The notes: a model not told the origin generated them from the sequence alone. Positions 35,173-43,744 are shown, numbered from the stretch's first letter. The stretch is DNA of 47,259 bases from Streptomyces griseocarneus (GCF_014655595.1 NZ_BNBL01000022.1:1-47259); one strand, 5' to 3'. Numbers and translations: made by a program.

Positions 35173-38100
35173 CGGCGGTGCCTCCTGCGTCCGGCCCGCA
35201 GCGCCAGGGCCTCGCGGGCGGTCACGTGGGCGAGCAGTTCCCGCTCGGAACCGGGCCCGAGCAGCCGGTTGCAGTGCATGTGGGCCAGGCTCAAGGCGAT
35301 CCCCCGCACCCGCTCCCGGTCGTCCGGCAGGACCTCGCGCAGGGCGCTCAGCGCCCCGGCGCGGGCGTCCTCGTACCCGGTCGCCGCGGCACTCGCGTCC
35401 GCGGCCGCCTCCTTCCACGCCCGCGGCACGTCACCCCGCCGGGCGAGGACGGCGTCCGTGCCGAGCCATTCGAGCGCCTCGTCCTCGCCGCCCAGGGCGG
35501 TCAGCACGGCGATGATGCCGGGCGCCGCGGCGTGCGCCTCCTGCCGGACCGGCCGCCCCGTCGCCGACAGGGCCGACAGCACGGCCGCGCTGTCCGCGTG
35601 GAAGACGCGTTCGGCGCGACCGATCGCGGCGGGGCCGCCGTACCGCTCGACCTCGGGCTCGTAGCCGTCCAGGACCAGCCCCGACAGCAGGCCCGCGTCC
35701 CGGCGGTCGTGCGCCCACGCGCGCAGCGCCGGCACCAGCACCCGCCACAGGGGCTCCGGCTTGCCGTGGAAGCGCAGCCGGAGGTGCGGGCCCGCGTGGT
35801 CGTCGTAGCGCAGGAAGAACCAGAGATCGGCGCCGGCCTCGCGCAGCAGGGCGTCCTCGGTCAGCGCGCCCAGGTGCCGGGCCAGCACGGCCGGCTGGAG
35901 CTCCTCGGGCACGTAGAGCTTGGCGTGCAGCCACTCCCCGCCGGGCAGGTGGGCGGGCGCCCGCCCGGCCGCCGCCCGCGGGGGCACGGAAGGCCGGGGC
36001 GGGGCGGTCCGGGGCGGGGCGGTCCGGGGCGGGGCGGCGGGCTTCGCGAAGACGGGGAGGAAGAGCTCGGCGGCGTGGGGACCGTCCGGGCCATGGAGCC
36101 AGCTCCCGCCGCCGTCGAGGCGTTCGACCACGGCCGTGCCGGGCGCGCGCCTCAACTCGTCGCGCAGCAGATTCAGATGCAGCGGATCCTCCAGGTCCAC
36201 CGCGACGCGGTGGTCGGCCCTGGCCAGCAGGACGTGGCGCGGTACGTCCCACCGCCGGCGCCAGCAGGCGGCCTCGTCGACCCACTCCGCCTCGGTCGCA
36301 GTGCCGCGCGCCGCGGCGGCCAGCGCGGGGCCGGGAAGCCAGCGCGCGGGCGAGAGCACCGTCCTGCCGTGGCGCACCCGGGGCAGCACGGGGGCCGACG
36401 ACCAGCTCCCCCAGCTCCAGGGCGGGCAGAACTCCCGCCCCTCCTGGCCCAGGTCCAGCAGGAAGCGCGCCACGTGGGGCAGATGACCGCTCGCGGGGTT
36501 CAGCATCGAGTACGACAGCGGGCGGACCCGGCGGCCGGTCGGCACGTGCACCAGCCGGAGGGCGTCGGTCTCCGCGTACACCGCCAGGTCCTCCACCCGC
36601 AGGTCGGTCACCCCCTCACCGGCGGCGGGCCCCACCCCGAGGGGGATGCGGTACGGCAGCCACTGGGGGACGAGGGCCACGTTGGCGGAGCGCGCCACCT
36701 TGGGGCGGTAGGCGACGCAGGCGCGGATCTCCTGGCCGTCCGGCGCGCTCCCCGAACGCAGCGCCAGGTCCCCGACGTGCGCCGCCGAACGCCCGAGCAC
36801 CGGCGCGAAGCGGCTGAAGACCGCCCCGGCCAGCGGGGAGACCCCGCCCGGCCCCAGCACCAGGCGGAAGTCCCCCGCGCGCAGGGCGGCCGGGCCGGAC
36901 GCCACGAGCTCCGCGCCGAGCTCCAGGGACTGGGGTGCCGGCCGCCTCCGCCCGGCTCCCAGCCCGCGGATGGTCTCCTCGTCGAGCACCACCTCCCCCG
37001 AGCCGTGGCGCACCGCCTCCAGCAGCAGCTCGCCCAGCAGCCGGTCCCGGGCGCCGTCGTCGGCGGGGCCGGATCCGGGCGGCGGGCCGGCCGGGTCGTG
37101 GTAGCCACCGGGCAGCCCGAGGCCGCGGGCGGGATCGAGCAGTTCGAGGAGGGGGGCCGGACGGTCGGTGCCGTACCGCTCGAGGAACGCGAGGCGGTAC
37201 TCGCGCAGGTACGGGCTCCCGTCGAGCACGGGAGCGGTCCGCCACAGCACCGTGGCGGCCCGCTCGGCCTCCCTGGCCACCTCCTGGGGCAGGACCGGAT
37301 GCGCGGTGAGCGCCACATCCGTCTGGACGACGTCGTCGGCCGGCCGCAGCGCCCGCATGCGTCCGGTCACGGCGGCCGAGCGCTCCCGGCGGGTGGCCGG
37401 CTCGGTGTCCGGCGGGACGCGGTCCAGGGCGCGCAAGTCCTCCCGGATGCCGTGCAGTTCGTAGGCCACCGGGTGATCGATGCTCTCGAGGCGGGCGCAG
37501 ACGTGGTCGAGGGGGGTGACGCAGTCGGGCGGCGGGGCCAGGTCGGTCAGCAGGAAGCGGCCGTGCACGAGCTGGGCCACGGTGCGTTCGATCGCGCCCT
37601 CCGGCGCCTGCGGGAAGCGTCGTTCCAGCTCTTCCAGCAGCCGGGGCCACGGAAGGGGGCCGTCGGCGGCCGTCATGACGTGCCGCACCACCTGGGTGAG
37701 CCGTACCGAGCCGACCAGCCGCTTCGCGCCGGTGCCGTCGTGGTGGTCGACCAGCACCAGCCGGCCGTCCCTGACGGTGTGGAGATTGTTGGCGACCAGC
37801 AGGCAGCGCTCGCGCACCTCCGGCACGTCGAGGAGGCTCTCCAGCACGCCGTCCAGCCAGGCGGCGTCCGGCCGGGTCACGGTCCGGTGGCCCGCGCCCA
37901 TCCCCAGCCGGGTCTCCGCACCGAATCCGGCGAGCGCGACGCCCGCGAACAAGCCGAACGGCGTGGGGCGGTGCACCATGCGCAGGTGGTACTTGGCCAG
38001 CGCGGCGACGGTGCGCCGCAGGGCCTTGGGCCTGAGCGGCTCCCCGGCCACCGCCTTCCGGGCCGCCTCCGCCAGGCTGGGGCTGGCGAGCTCCACGGCG

Positions 38101-38363
38101 GCCATCAGCCGCTGATCGGCGGTGAGTTGCGCGAGCAGCCGGTCCGCCGCGTGCGGGGAATCGGTGGGCGGCGTGCCGCCCTGGGTGAGCGGGAGGATCG
38201 CGGCCCTCAGGAGGGCGACTCCCGCGCTCTCGAAATCGACGTCCGGGATGCCGTCCCCGGCCCGGACCGCCTCACCACTGCTGTTCACGCCCCACCCGCC
38301 CGTCGTTCCCGCGCTCCCCGGCCCGCCATGGCCGGCGCGGGGCGCCGCGACGGATCGCGTCAC
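35169..38363 (-). CDS. lanB: Class I lanthipeptide dehydratase LanB (full length)
   Basis: About 1,064 aa, the size of full LanB enzymes. The N-terminal glutamylation domain (~60-760) includes YHLRMVHRPTPFGLFAGVAL and RSANVALVPQWLPYRIPLG; the C-terminal elimination (SpaB_C) domain (~806-1064) begins GGEWLHAKLYVPEELQPAVL and ends with HMHCNRLLG. It uses glutamyl-tRNA to dehydrate Ser/Thr of the precursor. The start is uncertain: GTG 38363 (18 nt after lanA) or GTG 38288, which removes a low-complexity stretch and still leaves the conserved FESAGVALLRAAILPL. Neither has a strong ribosome site. Overlaps lanC by 4 bp. Confidence 0.92.
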   Translation of the reverse strand: MTRSVAAPRAGHGGPGSAGTTGGWGVNSSGEAVRAGDGIPDVDFESAGVALLRAAILPLTQGGTPPTDSPHAADRLLAQLTADQRLMAAVELASPSLAEAARKAVAGEPLRPKALRRTVAALAKYHLRMVHRPTPFGLFAGVALAGFGAETRLGMGAGHRTVTRPDAAWLDGVLESLLDVPEVRERCLLVANNLHTVRDGRLVLVDHHDGTGAKRLVGSVRLTQVVRHVMTAADGPLPWPRLLEELERRFPQAPEGAIERTVAQLVHGRFLLTDLAPPPDCVTPLDHVCARLESIDHPVAYELHGIREDLRALDRVPPDTEPATRRERSAAVTGRMRALRPADDVVQTDVALTAHPVLPQEVAREAERAATVLWRTAPVLDGSPYLREYRLAFLERYGTDRPAPLLELLDPARGLGLPGGYHDPAGPPPGSGPADDGARDRLLGELLLEAVRHGSGEVVLDEETIRGLGAGRRRPAPQSLELGAELVASGPAALRAGDFRLVLGPGGVSPLAGAVFSRFAPVLGRSAAHVGDLALRSGSAPDGQEIRACVAYRPKVARSANVALVPQWLPYRIPLGVGPAAGEGVTDLRVEDLAVYAETDALRLVHVPTGRRVRPLSYSMLNPASGHLPHVARFLLDLGQEGREFCPPWSWGSWSSAPVLPRVRHGRTVLSPARWLPGPALAAAARGTATEAEWVDEAACWRRRWDVPRHVLLARADHRVAVDLEDPLHLNLLRDELRRAPGTAVVERLDGGGSWLHGPDGPHAAELFLPVFAKPAAPPRTAPPRTAPPRPSVPPRAAAGRAPAHLPGGEWLHAKLYVPEELQPAVLARHLGALTEDALLREAGADLWFFLRYDDHAGPHLRLRFHGKPEPLWRVLVPALRAWAHDRRDAGLLSGLVLDGYEPEVERYGGPAAIGRAERVFHADSAAVLSALSATGRPVRQEAHAAAPGIIAVLTALGGEDEALEWLGTDAVLARRGDVPRAWKEAAADASAAATGYEDARAGALSALREVLPDDRERVRGIALSLAHMHCNRLLGPGSERELLAHVTAREALALRAGRRRHRR

Positions 38364-38381
38364 CCCGCGCCGGCGGTCCGG

Positions 38382-38531
38382 TCAGCAGTGCCAGGACGTG
38401 ATGGGGCAGGAGATACAGGTGCCCGTGCCCGTCATGGTCTTCGACTCCATGGCGGCGGCGGAGGCCTCCTGGACGTCCACGTCCAGATCCAGGTCGAATT
38501 CCGCCGTGCCGATGACGATTGCGTTTTCCAC
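38382..38531 (-). CDS. lanA: Class I lanthipeptide precursor LanA
   Basis: A 49-aa peptide. GTG start with GGAGGG 4 nt upstream. The leader contains EFDLDLDVDV (residues 11-20), the F-D-L-D box recognised by actinobacterial LanB enzymes, and an Ala/Glu-rich joint. The C-terminal region TMTGTGTCISCPITSWHC holds Cys39, Cys42 and Cys49 plus five Thr and two Ser, allowing up to three (methyl)lanthionine rings. The position directly before lanB and lanC is diagnostic. The leader cleavage site is not obvious. I do not recognise the core from known lantibiotics. The 93-codon open frame overlapping it in another frame is spurious. Confidence 0.88.
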   Translation of the reverse strand: MENAIVIGTAEFDLDLDVDVQEASAAAMESKTMTGTGTCISCPITSWHC

Positions 38532-38616
38532 GGTGCCCTCCACGGGAATTCATGACGACCGGAACACGGGAAGTGATTTCCCGGTCCGGCGGCGGCCGCG
38601 AATGCGTCGCCCCGTC

Positions 38617-38675
38617 ATTCCAGTCGGGCCCGTAAAAACCGTCAAGGCAGCTGATTCACAAGATTCCGTCAGCTG
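38617..38675 (-). promoter_or_regulatory. lanA promoter with upstream inverted repeat
   Basis: On the minus strand: -35 TTGACG (38640-38645), a 17-bp spacer and -10 TGGAAT (38617-38622), about 86 nt before the lanA GTG. Immediately upstream, CAGCTGA - 14 nt - TCAGCTG (38648-38675) abuts the -35, the typical place for an activator. The nearby StrR-like regulator is a candidate ligand. Confidence 0.55.
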
Positions 38676-38691
38676 AAATACAGAGAAGATT

Positions 38692-38774
38692 CAGGAGCGG
38701 ATCGGGAACGGGATCAGGGACCGGCCCGGGGACAGGCTCAGGGACCGGCCCAGGGACCGTCTCAGGAACCGGTG
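38692..38774. repeat. 12-bp tandem repeat crossing the 3' end of the second StrR-like gene
   Basis: About seven degenerate units of 12 bp, for example CAGGGACCGGCC at 38715 and 38739, CAGGGACCGTCT at 38751 and CAGGAACCGGTG at 38763. The last unit covers the stop codon and final codons of the StrR-like gene. The array lies between that gene and the lanA promoter. Confidence 0.7.
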
Positions 38775-39706
38775 AATTCGTTCCGGGAGGCGGGCCGCCG
38801 TTCCGTACCCCGACGCTCGATCTCACGGGCGAATTTCAGCCACTGCTCGGCGCAGCGCCGGGCGGCCCGGGCCACGTCGGCCGTACGGTGCGGCGGCACG
38901 CTCTCGGCCAGCCAGCGCAGCTTCTCGCTGTCGAGGGAGCGGAAGCTCAGCAGCCGCAGCAGGGTCCGGCCGGACTCGGAGAAGCGCAGCGAGGGATCGC
39001 GGCGCATGGCGGACCCTGGGTCGCAGGGCACCGGCGCCTCGCTGCGCGTACTGCCCTCCGCGGCGCGCAACTTGGCCGGCACCGGGTCCTCGCCGTGCCG
39101 CAGCCGCTCGCGCACGTCCCGCGCGGTGGCCACGGCCACCCCCGCGACCTGGGCGATCTCCCGCAGGGAGGCCCCGGGCCGGTCGGCGATGTACTGCACG
39201 GCCCGCCGGCGCCCGTCCGCCGCGTTGAGGGGCCGGACCCGCCCGTCGCGTCCCGTCCGCGCTTCCAGGCCCTTGTCCCGGCCGATGGAGCGCCGGCGCT
39301 GGGCGACGACACTGGCGGATATGCCGGTGAGCGCGGCGATGCGCCGGTCCGACCAGTGCGGGTGGCTGACGAGGATGCGTGCGGCGGCGGCCGTACGGTC
39401 CTCGTGGGTGAGCGGCATGCCCTGCGTGGTGTTCAGCCGCACGGCGAGGACGAACGCGTCCTCCGGCGTCCCCTCGACGAACCGCACCTCGATCCTCGCG
39501 TCGCCCCGGCACAGGGCAGCGCGATGACGGTGCACGCCGTCGACGATGCGCATCGTGGGCCGGTGCACCACGATCGGCGGCAGGGCCGCACCCACCTCCG
39601 CGAGCATCCGGGTGTGCCGGACGTTCTCCCCGGCGAGGCGCGGGGAGTCGGCCGGCAGCAGCCCACCCACGGGCACGAACTCGGTTCTCGCCAATACATC
39701 GGACAT
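38762..39706 (-). CDS. StrR-like (ParB-fold) pathway-specific activator, paralogue 2
   Basis: A 314-aa protein with the same layout as gene 5767-6738: GGLLPADSPRLAGE, LPPIVVHRPTMRIVDGVHRH, an HTH-like SDRRIAALTGISASVVAQRR and LREIAQVAGVAVATARDVRE. In contrast to paralogue 1 it has no TTA codon. ATG with GGGGGAG upstream. It lies directly upstream of the lanthipeptide locus on the same strand and at the outer edge of the biosynthetic region, so it may activate lanA, the angucycline genes or both. Its C-terminus runs into the 12-bp repeat array. Confidence 0.86.
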   Translation of the reverse strand: MSDVLARTEFVPVGGLLPADSPRLAGENVRHTRMLAEVGAALPPIVVHRPTMRIVDGVHRHRAALCRGDARIEVRFVEGTPEDAFVLAVRLNTTQGMPLTHEDRTAAAARILVSHPHWSDRRIAALTGISASVVAQRRRSIGRDKGLEARTGRDGRVRPLNAADGRRRAVQYIADRPGASLREIAQVAGVAVATARDVRERLRHGEDPVPAKLRAAEGSTRSEAPVPCDPGSAMRRDPSLRFSESGRTLLRLLSFRSLDSEKLRWLAESVPPHRTADVARAARRCAEQWLKFAREIERRGTERRPASRNEFTGS

Positions 39707-39785
39707 GGCTTCAACTCCCCCGTGCGCGTCCTGACTGGTGAGCCCACTCCAGCGCACCTGAGATCCTTTCTGAAGGCATGGCGGC

Positions 39786-39812
39786 GGTCAGTTCGGTCAG
39801 CTTGGTCAGGTC
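39786..39812. promoter_or_regulatory. Three 9-bp direct repeats in the divergent promoter region
   Basis: GGTCAGTTC GGTCAGCTT GGTCAGGTC in tandem between the StrR-like gene and the MFS transporter gene. Possible regulator binding site; the 9-bp period differs from the 11-bp period of SARP sites. Confidence 0.4.
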
Positions 39813-39860
39813 GGCCGGACCGGCGGGGCGAGGGGCGCCGCGGAGGGAGGAGCGGAACCG

Positions 39861-41174
39861 GTGGCTGGACCTGGGGGACGTACGCGCTGGGCGATCGGAG
39901 GGCTGATCGCCGGCGGCATCCTGGTCAACTTCATCGACCGGACCGCCCTGTCCGTCGCGAGCTCCTCCATCGCCGCCGACTTCGGGCTCGACCTCGCCCA
40001 GCTGGGCATCGTGCTGTCCGCCTTCACCTGGTCGTACTGCCTGGTGCAGCTGCCGGCCGGGCTGCTGGTGGACGTCCTGGGCATCTCCCGGCTGACCCGC
40101 ATAGCCTCCCTGCTCTGGGCGGTCGCCGGGCTGCTGACCGCCGTCGCCGGCGGGCTGGGGCCCGTGATCGCGGCCCGGCTGCTGCTGGGCGTGGCGGAGG
40201 GGCCCTCGATGGTCGGCGCCTCGAAGGCGACCGCGGCCTGGTTCCCCGTGGGCGAGCGCGGCATGGCGACGGCGCTCTTCGACGGCGCCACCAAGCTGGC
40301 CAACATGGTGGCCTTCCCGGTGCTCGCGTTCGTGATGAGCGAATGGGGCTGGCGGGCGGGGTTCCTGTTCACGTCGGTGCTCAGCCTGCTGTTCACGGTG
40401 GTGTGGTGGATCGGCTACCGCGACCCGTCCGAGCACCCCCTGCTGCGCCCCGCCGAGCGGGAGTTCATCCTGCGGGGCGGGGCGCGGGACGCCGACCGCC
40501 CCCGGGCCGGAGGGCTGCGCCGGGCGCTGGGCTCCCGCCGGGTCTGGACCCTCTCGCTCGGCTTCGCCTGCTACGGCTACACGATCAACATCGTGCTCAC
40601 CTGGATGCCGGAGTTCTTCCAACGGCAGTTTCACGTCAAGCTGCTGGCCTCCGGCCTCTACTCGATGGTCCCCTGGGCCGTCGCCACCGTGGCCGAACTG
40701 CTGCTCGGCGGCTGGCTGGTCGACCACCTCGTACGGAGCGGCCGCGACCCGTGGGCCGTCCGCCGGTGGGTGCTCGTGGCGGGGCTGGCCTCCGGCGCGA
40801 CGATCGGCGCGGCGGGCACGGCCGGCTCCCCGGCCGTCGCCGTGTGCTGGATGTCCGTCTCGCTCGCGGGCCTGGCCGTGGCCGCGCCCGTGGCCTGGAG
40901 CCTGCCCGGCCTGCTCGCCCCCGAGGGCGCGGTGGGTGCCGTCAGCGGGCTGATGAACTTCGCCAACACCGCCGCCACCGCGTGCGGCGTGCTGCTCACC
41001 GGCTGGCTGGCGCAGACGACCGGCTCGTTCCACGCGCCGTTCCTCTTCGCGGACGGCGTGCTGGCGGCGGGGGTGGTGCTCTACTGGCTCGTGCTGAGGC
41101 CGCGTCCGCGTCCGGTCACCGGTTCGCACGCTTCGCACGATGAGTCACTTTCTGTGGCTGCCGTCACAGATTGA
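39861..41174 (+). CDS. MFS transporter, anion:cation symporter (ACS)-like
   Basis: A 437-aa protein with about 12 predicted transmembrane segments. The first contains ILVNFIDRTALSVASSSIAADF, followed by PAGLLVDVLGISRL, wording typical of ACS-family uptake carriers for sugar acids and other organic anions (GudP/ExuT-like), and unlike a drug exporter. GTG start with a GGAGGGAGGAG element about 9 nt upstream. Divergent from the StrR-like gene. Probably a flanking gene not involved in the pathway, although control through the shared promoter region is possible. Confidence 0.83.
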   Translation: MAGPGGRTRWAIGGLIAGGILVNFIDRTALSVASSSIAADFGLDLAQLGIVLSAFTWSYCLVQLPAGLLVDVLGISRLTRIASLLWAVAGLLTAVAGGLGPVIAARLLLGVAEGPSMVGASKATAAWFPVGERGMATALFDGATKLANMVAFPVLAFVMSEWGWRAGFLFTSVLSLLFTVVWWIGYRDPSEHPLLRPAEREFILRGGARDADRPRAGGLRRALGSRRVWTLSLGFACYGYTINIVLTWMPEFFQRQFHVKLLASGLYSMVPWAVATVAELLLGGWLVDHLVRSGRDPWAVRRWVLVAGLASGATIGAAGTAGSPAVAVCWMSVSLAGLAVAAPVAWSLPGLLAPEGAVGAVSGLMNFANTAATACGVLLTGWLAQTTGSFHAPFLFADGVLAAGVVLYWLVLRPRPRPVTGSHASHDESLSVAAVTD

Positions 41175-41239
41175 CCGTCCGGGCAAGGGGAATGCCTGGT
41201 TACGTTCACAAGCGTCCGCGACGGGCGGGGGAGCGAGCG

Positions 41240-42595
41240 ATGGAAGCCGGCGGCACATCAGTACTGGCCTCCTGCCTGCAGCTCCTGGCCTGGACCCCCG
41301 AGCAGCTGGCCCGCGAGATCAACAGGAAGTGCGGACCCGGCACCATCAGCCCCAAGGCCCCCTACAACTGGCTCAAGGGCGCGCTGCCCCGCCGCCGGCT
41401 CCCCCACATCGTCGCCACGATCCTCTCCGAGCGGCTGGGCGAGCCCATCACGGTCGGCGCGCTGTGGCCCGACCACTTCCCGGCCACCGCCCGCCAGGCC
41501 CGCCCCTCCATCGTCCCGGCGCAGCGCGGCCCCGCCGCCGACCCCGCACCGCCCGAACCGCCCACGCCCGACCTCTCCTTGCCGGACCCGCTCCCCGCCG
41601 CCGTGGACTGGCTGCTGGGCGACGACGCCGCGCCGCCCACCCGGTCGCTCGGCGCCGAGATCCCGCCCGAGGCGCTGGAGATCCTCACCGCCCGAATACG
41701 CCAGCTGCGCCTGCTGGACGACAGCTCCCACGGCGGACTGGTCATGGACTGGGCGCTGCAGGACCTGCGGTGGGCGCGCAAGATGGCCACCGACTACGCC
41801 TACCCCGTCTCCACCGGCATCCGCCTGCACCGCATCATCGCCGAGCTGGCCCAGCTCGCCGGCTGGCTCGCGGCCGACCTGGGCCTGGAGCGGCGCAGCC
41901 GCTCCTGCTTCCTGACCGCCCTGGAGGCCGCGCGCACCGCCGGCGACCACTCGCTGGCCGCCTACGTCATCTCCTGCATGAGCTACCGCGCCACGTGGTC
42001 CGGGCGGGGCGAGGAGGCGCTGCGGCTGATCCGCATCGCCCGCAAGGGCTCGGCCGGCGAGGAACCCGGCATCACCCAGGCCCTGCTGGCCACCCGCCAG
42101 GCCAGGGCGCACGCCGGCCTCGGCGACGAGGCCGGCTGCCGGCGGGCCCTGGAGGAGGCGGCCGAACTCTCCCAGGCCGGCGGCCCGCCCGCCGACGCCC
42201 CCTGGGCCTACTGGCTCTCCCCCGCCGTCATGGTGGCCGACGCCGGCCGGGCCTGGCTGGAGATCGGCCGCCCCCGGCAGGCGGAGTGGCACCTGCAGCG
42301 CGGCATCGAACTGCTCGGCGACAGCCAGCCCCGCAACAGGCTGCTGCACTGCGCCTCCCTGGCCGAGGCCCGGCTCGGCCGCGGCGAGGTCGACGGCGCC
42401 GCGGAGGCCGCCGGGGACGCCCTGGACCTCACCGACACCGTCACCTCGCTGCGCGCCACCGCCCGGCTGTCCGAACTGCGCGGGCGCTTCCTGCGCTTCG
42501 ACAGCCCGGCGGCCCGGCGGATCGTGCAGCGGACCGACGACCTCCTGAGGGCGGACCGGCCCCAGGAGGAGGACAGCCCCCGCGCGGCCAGCTAG
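41240..42595 (+). CDS. Helix-turn-helix/TPR-like regulator
   Basis: A 451-aa protein. The N-terminus (~8-75) resembles a DNA-binding domain (LAREINRKCGPGTISPKAPY, then NWLKGALPRRRLPHIVATIL). The C-terminal ~300 residues are helical repeats (RLHRIIAELAQLAGWLAADL, EEALRLIRIARKG, RQARAHAGLGDEAGCRRALE), like TPR modules. ATG 41240 chosen because GGGGGAG precedes it; ATG 41192 and the frame from 41171 overlap the MFS stop. Such proteins are common Streptomyces regulators without a defined target. It is followed 13 nt later by the murB homologue, implying an operon. Confidence 0.75.
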   Translation: MEAGGTSVLASCLQLLAWTPEQLAREINRKCGPGTISPKAPYNWLKGALPRRRLPHIVATILSERLGEPITVGALWPDHFPATARQARPSIVPAQRGPAADPAPPEPPTPDLSLPDPLPAAVDWLLGDDAAPPTRSLGAEIPPEALEILTARIRQLRLLDDSSHGGLVMDWALQDLRWARKMATDYAYPVSTGIRLHRIIAELAQLAGWLAADLGLERRSRSCFLTALEAARTAGDHSLAAYVISCMSYRATWSGRGEEALRLIRIARKGSAGEEPGITQALLATRQARAHAGLGDEAGCRRALEEAAELSQAGGPPADAPWAYWLSPAVMVADAGRAWLEIGRPRQAEWHLQRGIELLGDSQPRNRLLHCASLAEARLGRGEVDGAAEAAGDALDLTDTVTSLRATARLSELRGRFLRFDSPAARRIVQRTDDLLRADRPQEEDSPRAAS

Positions 42596-42608
42596 GCAGA
42601 AGGAATCC

Positions 42609-43673
42609 ATGCACGTCACTCACGCCTTACCCCTTGCCCCGATGACGACCCTGGGCGTCGGCGGACCGGCCGCCGTCCTCGCCGAGCTGCACGACCCGGC
42701 GGACTTCCCGGACTTCGCCGCCCTCGCGGCCACCCGCCCCGGGCCGCCGGTCGTCCTGGGCGAGGGCAGCAACGTCCTGGCCGCCGACGCCGGCTGCTCC
42801 CCCGCCGTGCTGCGGATGGCCACCAAGGGCGTACGCGTCACCGGCACCGGCCCGGACGACACCCTGCTGCTCGAGGTCCAGGCCGGGCACCCGCTCGGCG
42901 ACCTGGTCGCCCTCACCATCGCCGAGGGCCTGACCGGCATGGAGATGCTCACCGGCATCCCCGGCACCACGGGCGCCACCCCGGTCCAGAACGTCGGCGC
43001 CTACGGCCAGGAAGTCGCCGACACCCTGCGCCACGTCACCGCCTGGGACTGGCACCTGGGCCGCGAGGTCACCCTCGACGCCGCCGCCTGCCGCCTCGGC
43101 CACCGCACCAGCCTCTTCAAGCACTCCCGCCGCTGGACCCTGCTCACCCTGGCCTTCGCCCTGCGCCGCTCCGCCCTGAGCACCCCCGTCGTCTACGGCG
43201 CGGTCGCGGCCGAACTCGGCGTCCCCCGCGGCACCCGCGTCCCCCTCGCCGAAGCCGCCCGCGCCGTCCTGACCGTCCGCCGGGGCAAGGGCATGGTCCT
43301 GGACCCCCACGCCCCCGACCGCCGCTCGGTCGGCAGCGTCTTCCTCAGCCCCGAGGTCACCCCCTCCCAGGCCACCGCCCTGCGCGCCCACGACGCCCCG
43401 GTCAACCGCTTCCCCGACGGCTCCACCCGCGTCAGCGCCGGCTGGCTCATCCAGCACTCGGGCCTCGCCCTGGGCACCCCCATCACCAAGGGCGTCCGCG
43501 TCTCCACCGTCCACCCCACCCTCGTAGCCGACGACGGCGCCACCGCCACCGCCTTCGCCCACGCCATCGACCTCGTCCGCACCCACGTCCTCCACCACAC
43601 GGGCGTCCACCTCACCTCGGAAATCGACTTCCTGGGCGACTGGCCGGACCGGGCCACCACGGAGGGCCCCTGA
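42609..43673 (+). CDS. murB: UDP-N-acetylenolpyruvoylglucosamine reductase (MurB)
   Basis: A 354-aa flavoprotein that reduces UDP-GlcNAc-enolpyruvate to UDP-MurNAc in peptidoglycan synthesis. Motifs: LGVGGPAAVLAEL, VVLGEGSNVLAADAG, TGIPGTTGATPVQNVGAYGQ (FAD-binding) and RRSVGSVFLSP, with the catalytic Ser in the usual GSxF context, then VSAGWLIQHSGL. Length fits type I MurB. A TTA codon lies at 42627-42629, unusual for an essential gene. Coupled to an upstream regulator rather than to other cell-wall genes, so it may be a second, conditional copy; that needs the genome. Confidence 0.9.
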   Translation: MHVTHALPLAPMTTLGVGGPAAVLAELHDPADFPDFAALAATRPGPPVVLGEGSNVLAADAGCSPAVLRMATKGVRVTGTGPDDTLLLEVQAGHPLGDLVALTIAEGLTGMEMLTGIPGTTGATPVQNVGAYGQEVADTLRHVTAWDWHLGREVTLDAAACRLGHRTSLFKHSRRWTLLTLAFALRRSALSTPVVYGAVAAELGVPRGTRVPLAEAARAVLTVRRGKGMVLDPHAPDRRSVGSVFLSPEVTPSQATALRAHDAPVNRFPDGSTRVSAGWLIQHSGLALGTPITKGVRVSTVHPTLVADDGATATAFAHAIDLVRTHVLHHTGVHLTSEIDFLGDWPDRATTEGP

Positions 43674-43688
43674 ACAAGAAAGCCTGAG

Positions 43689-43711
43689 CCGCCAGCGCAG
43701 ACGCTGCGGCA
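43689..43711. terminator. Hairpin downstream of murB
   Basis: GCCG-C-CAGCG / CGCTG-CGGC with one bulged base, 16 nt after the murB stop. Likely terminator. Confidence 0.5.
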
Positions 43712-43744
43712 AGCCCTCGGGAGTGCCCGCACGGTCACTTGGGC

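Noticed and set aside
38272..38553. 93-codon minus-strand frame overlapping lanA
   Set aside because: Arg/Gly/His-rich, out of frame with the FDLDLDV leader and Cys-rich core, and lacks a better ribosome site.
34776..38555. 1,259-codon plus-strand open frame
   Set aside because: Antisense to lanB/lanC; no domain is recognisable and its composition is that of a GC-bias shadow frame.
39861..41174. MFS gene as lanthipeptide exporter
   Set aside because: Its N-terminal signature fits ACS-type organic anion uptake; lantibiotic exporters are ABC transporters.
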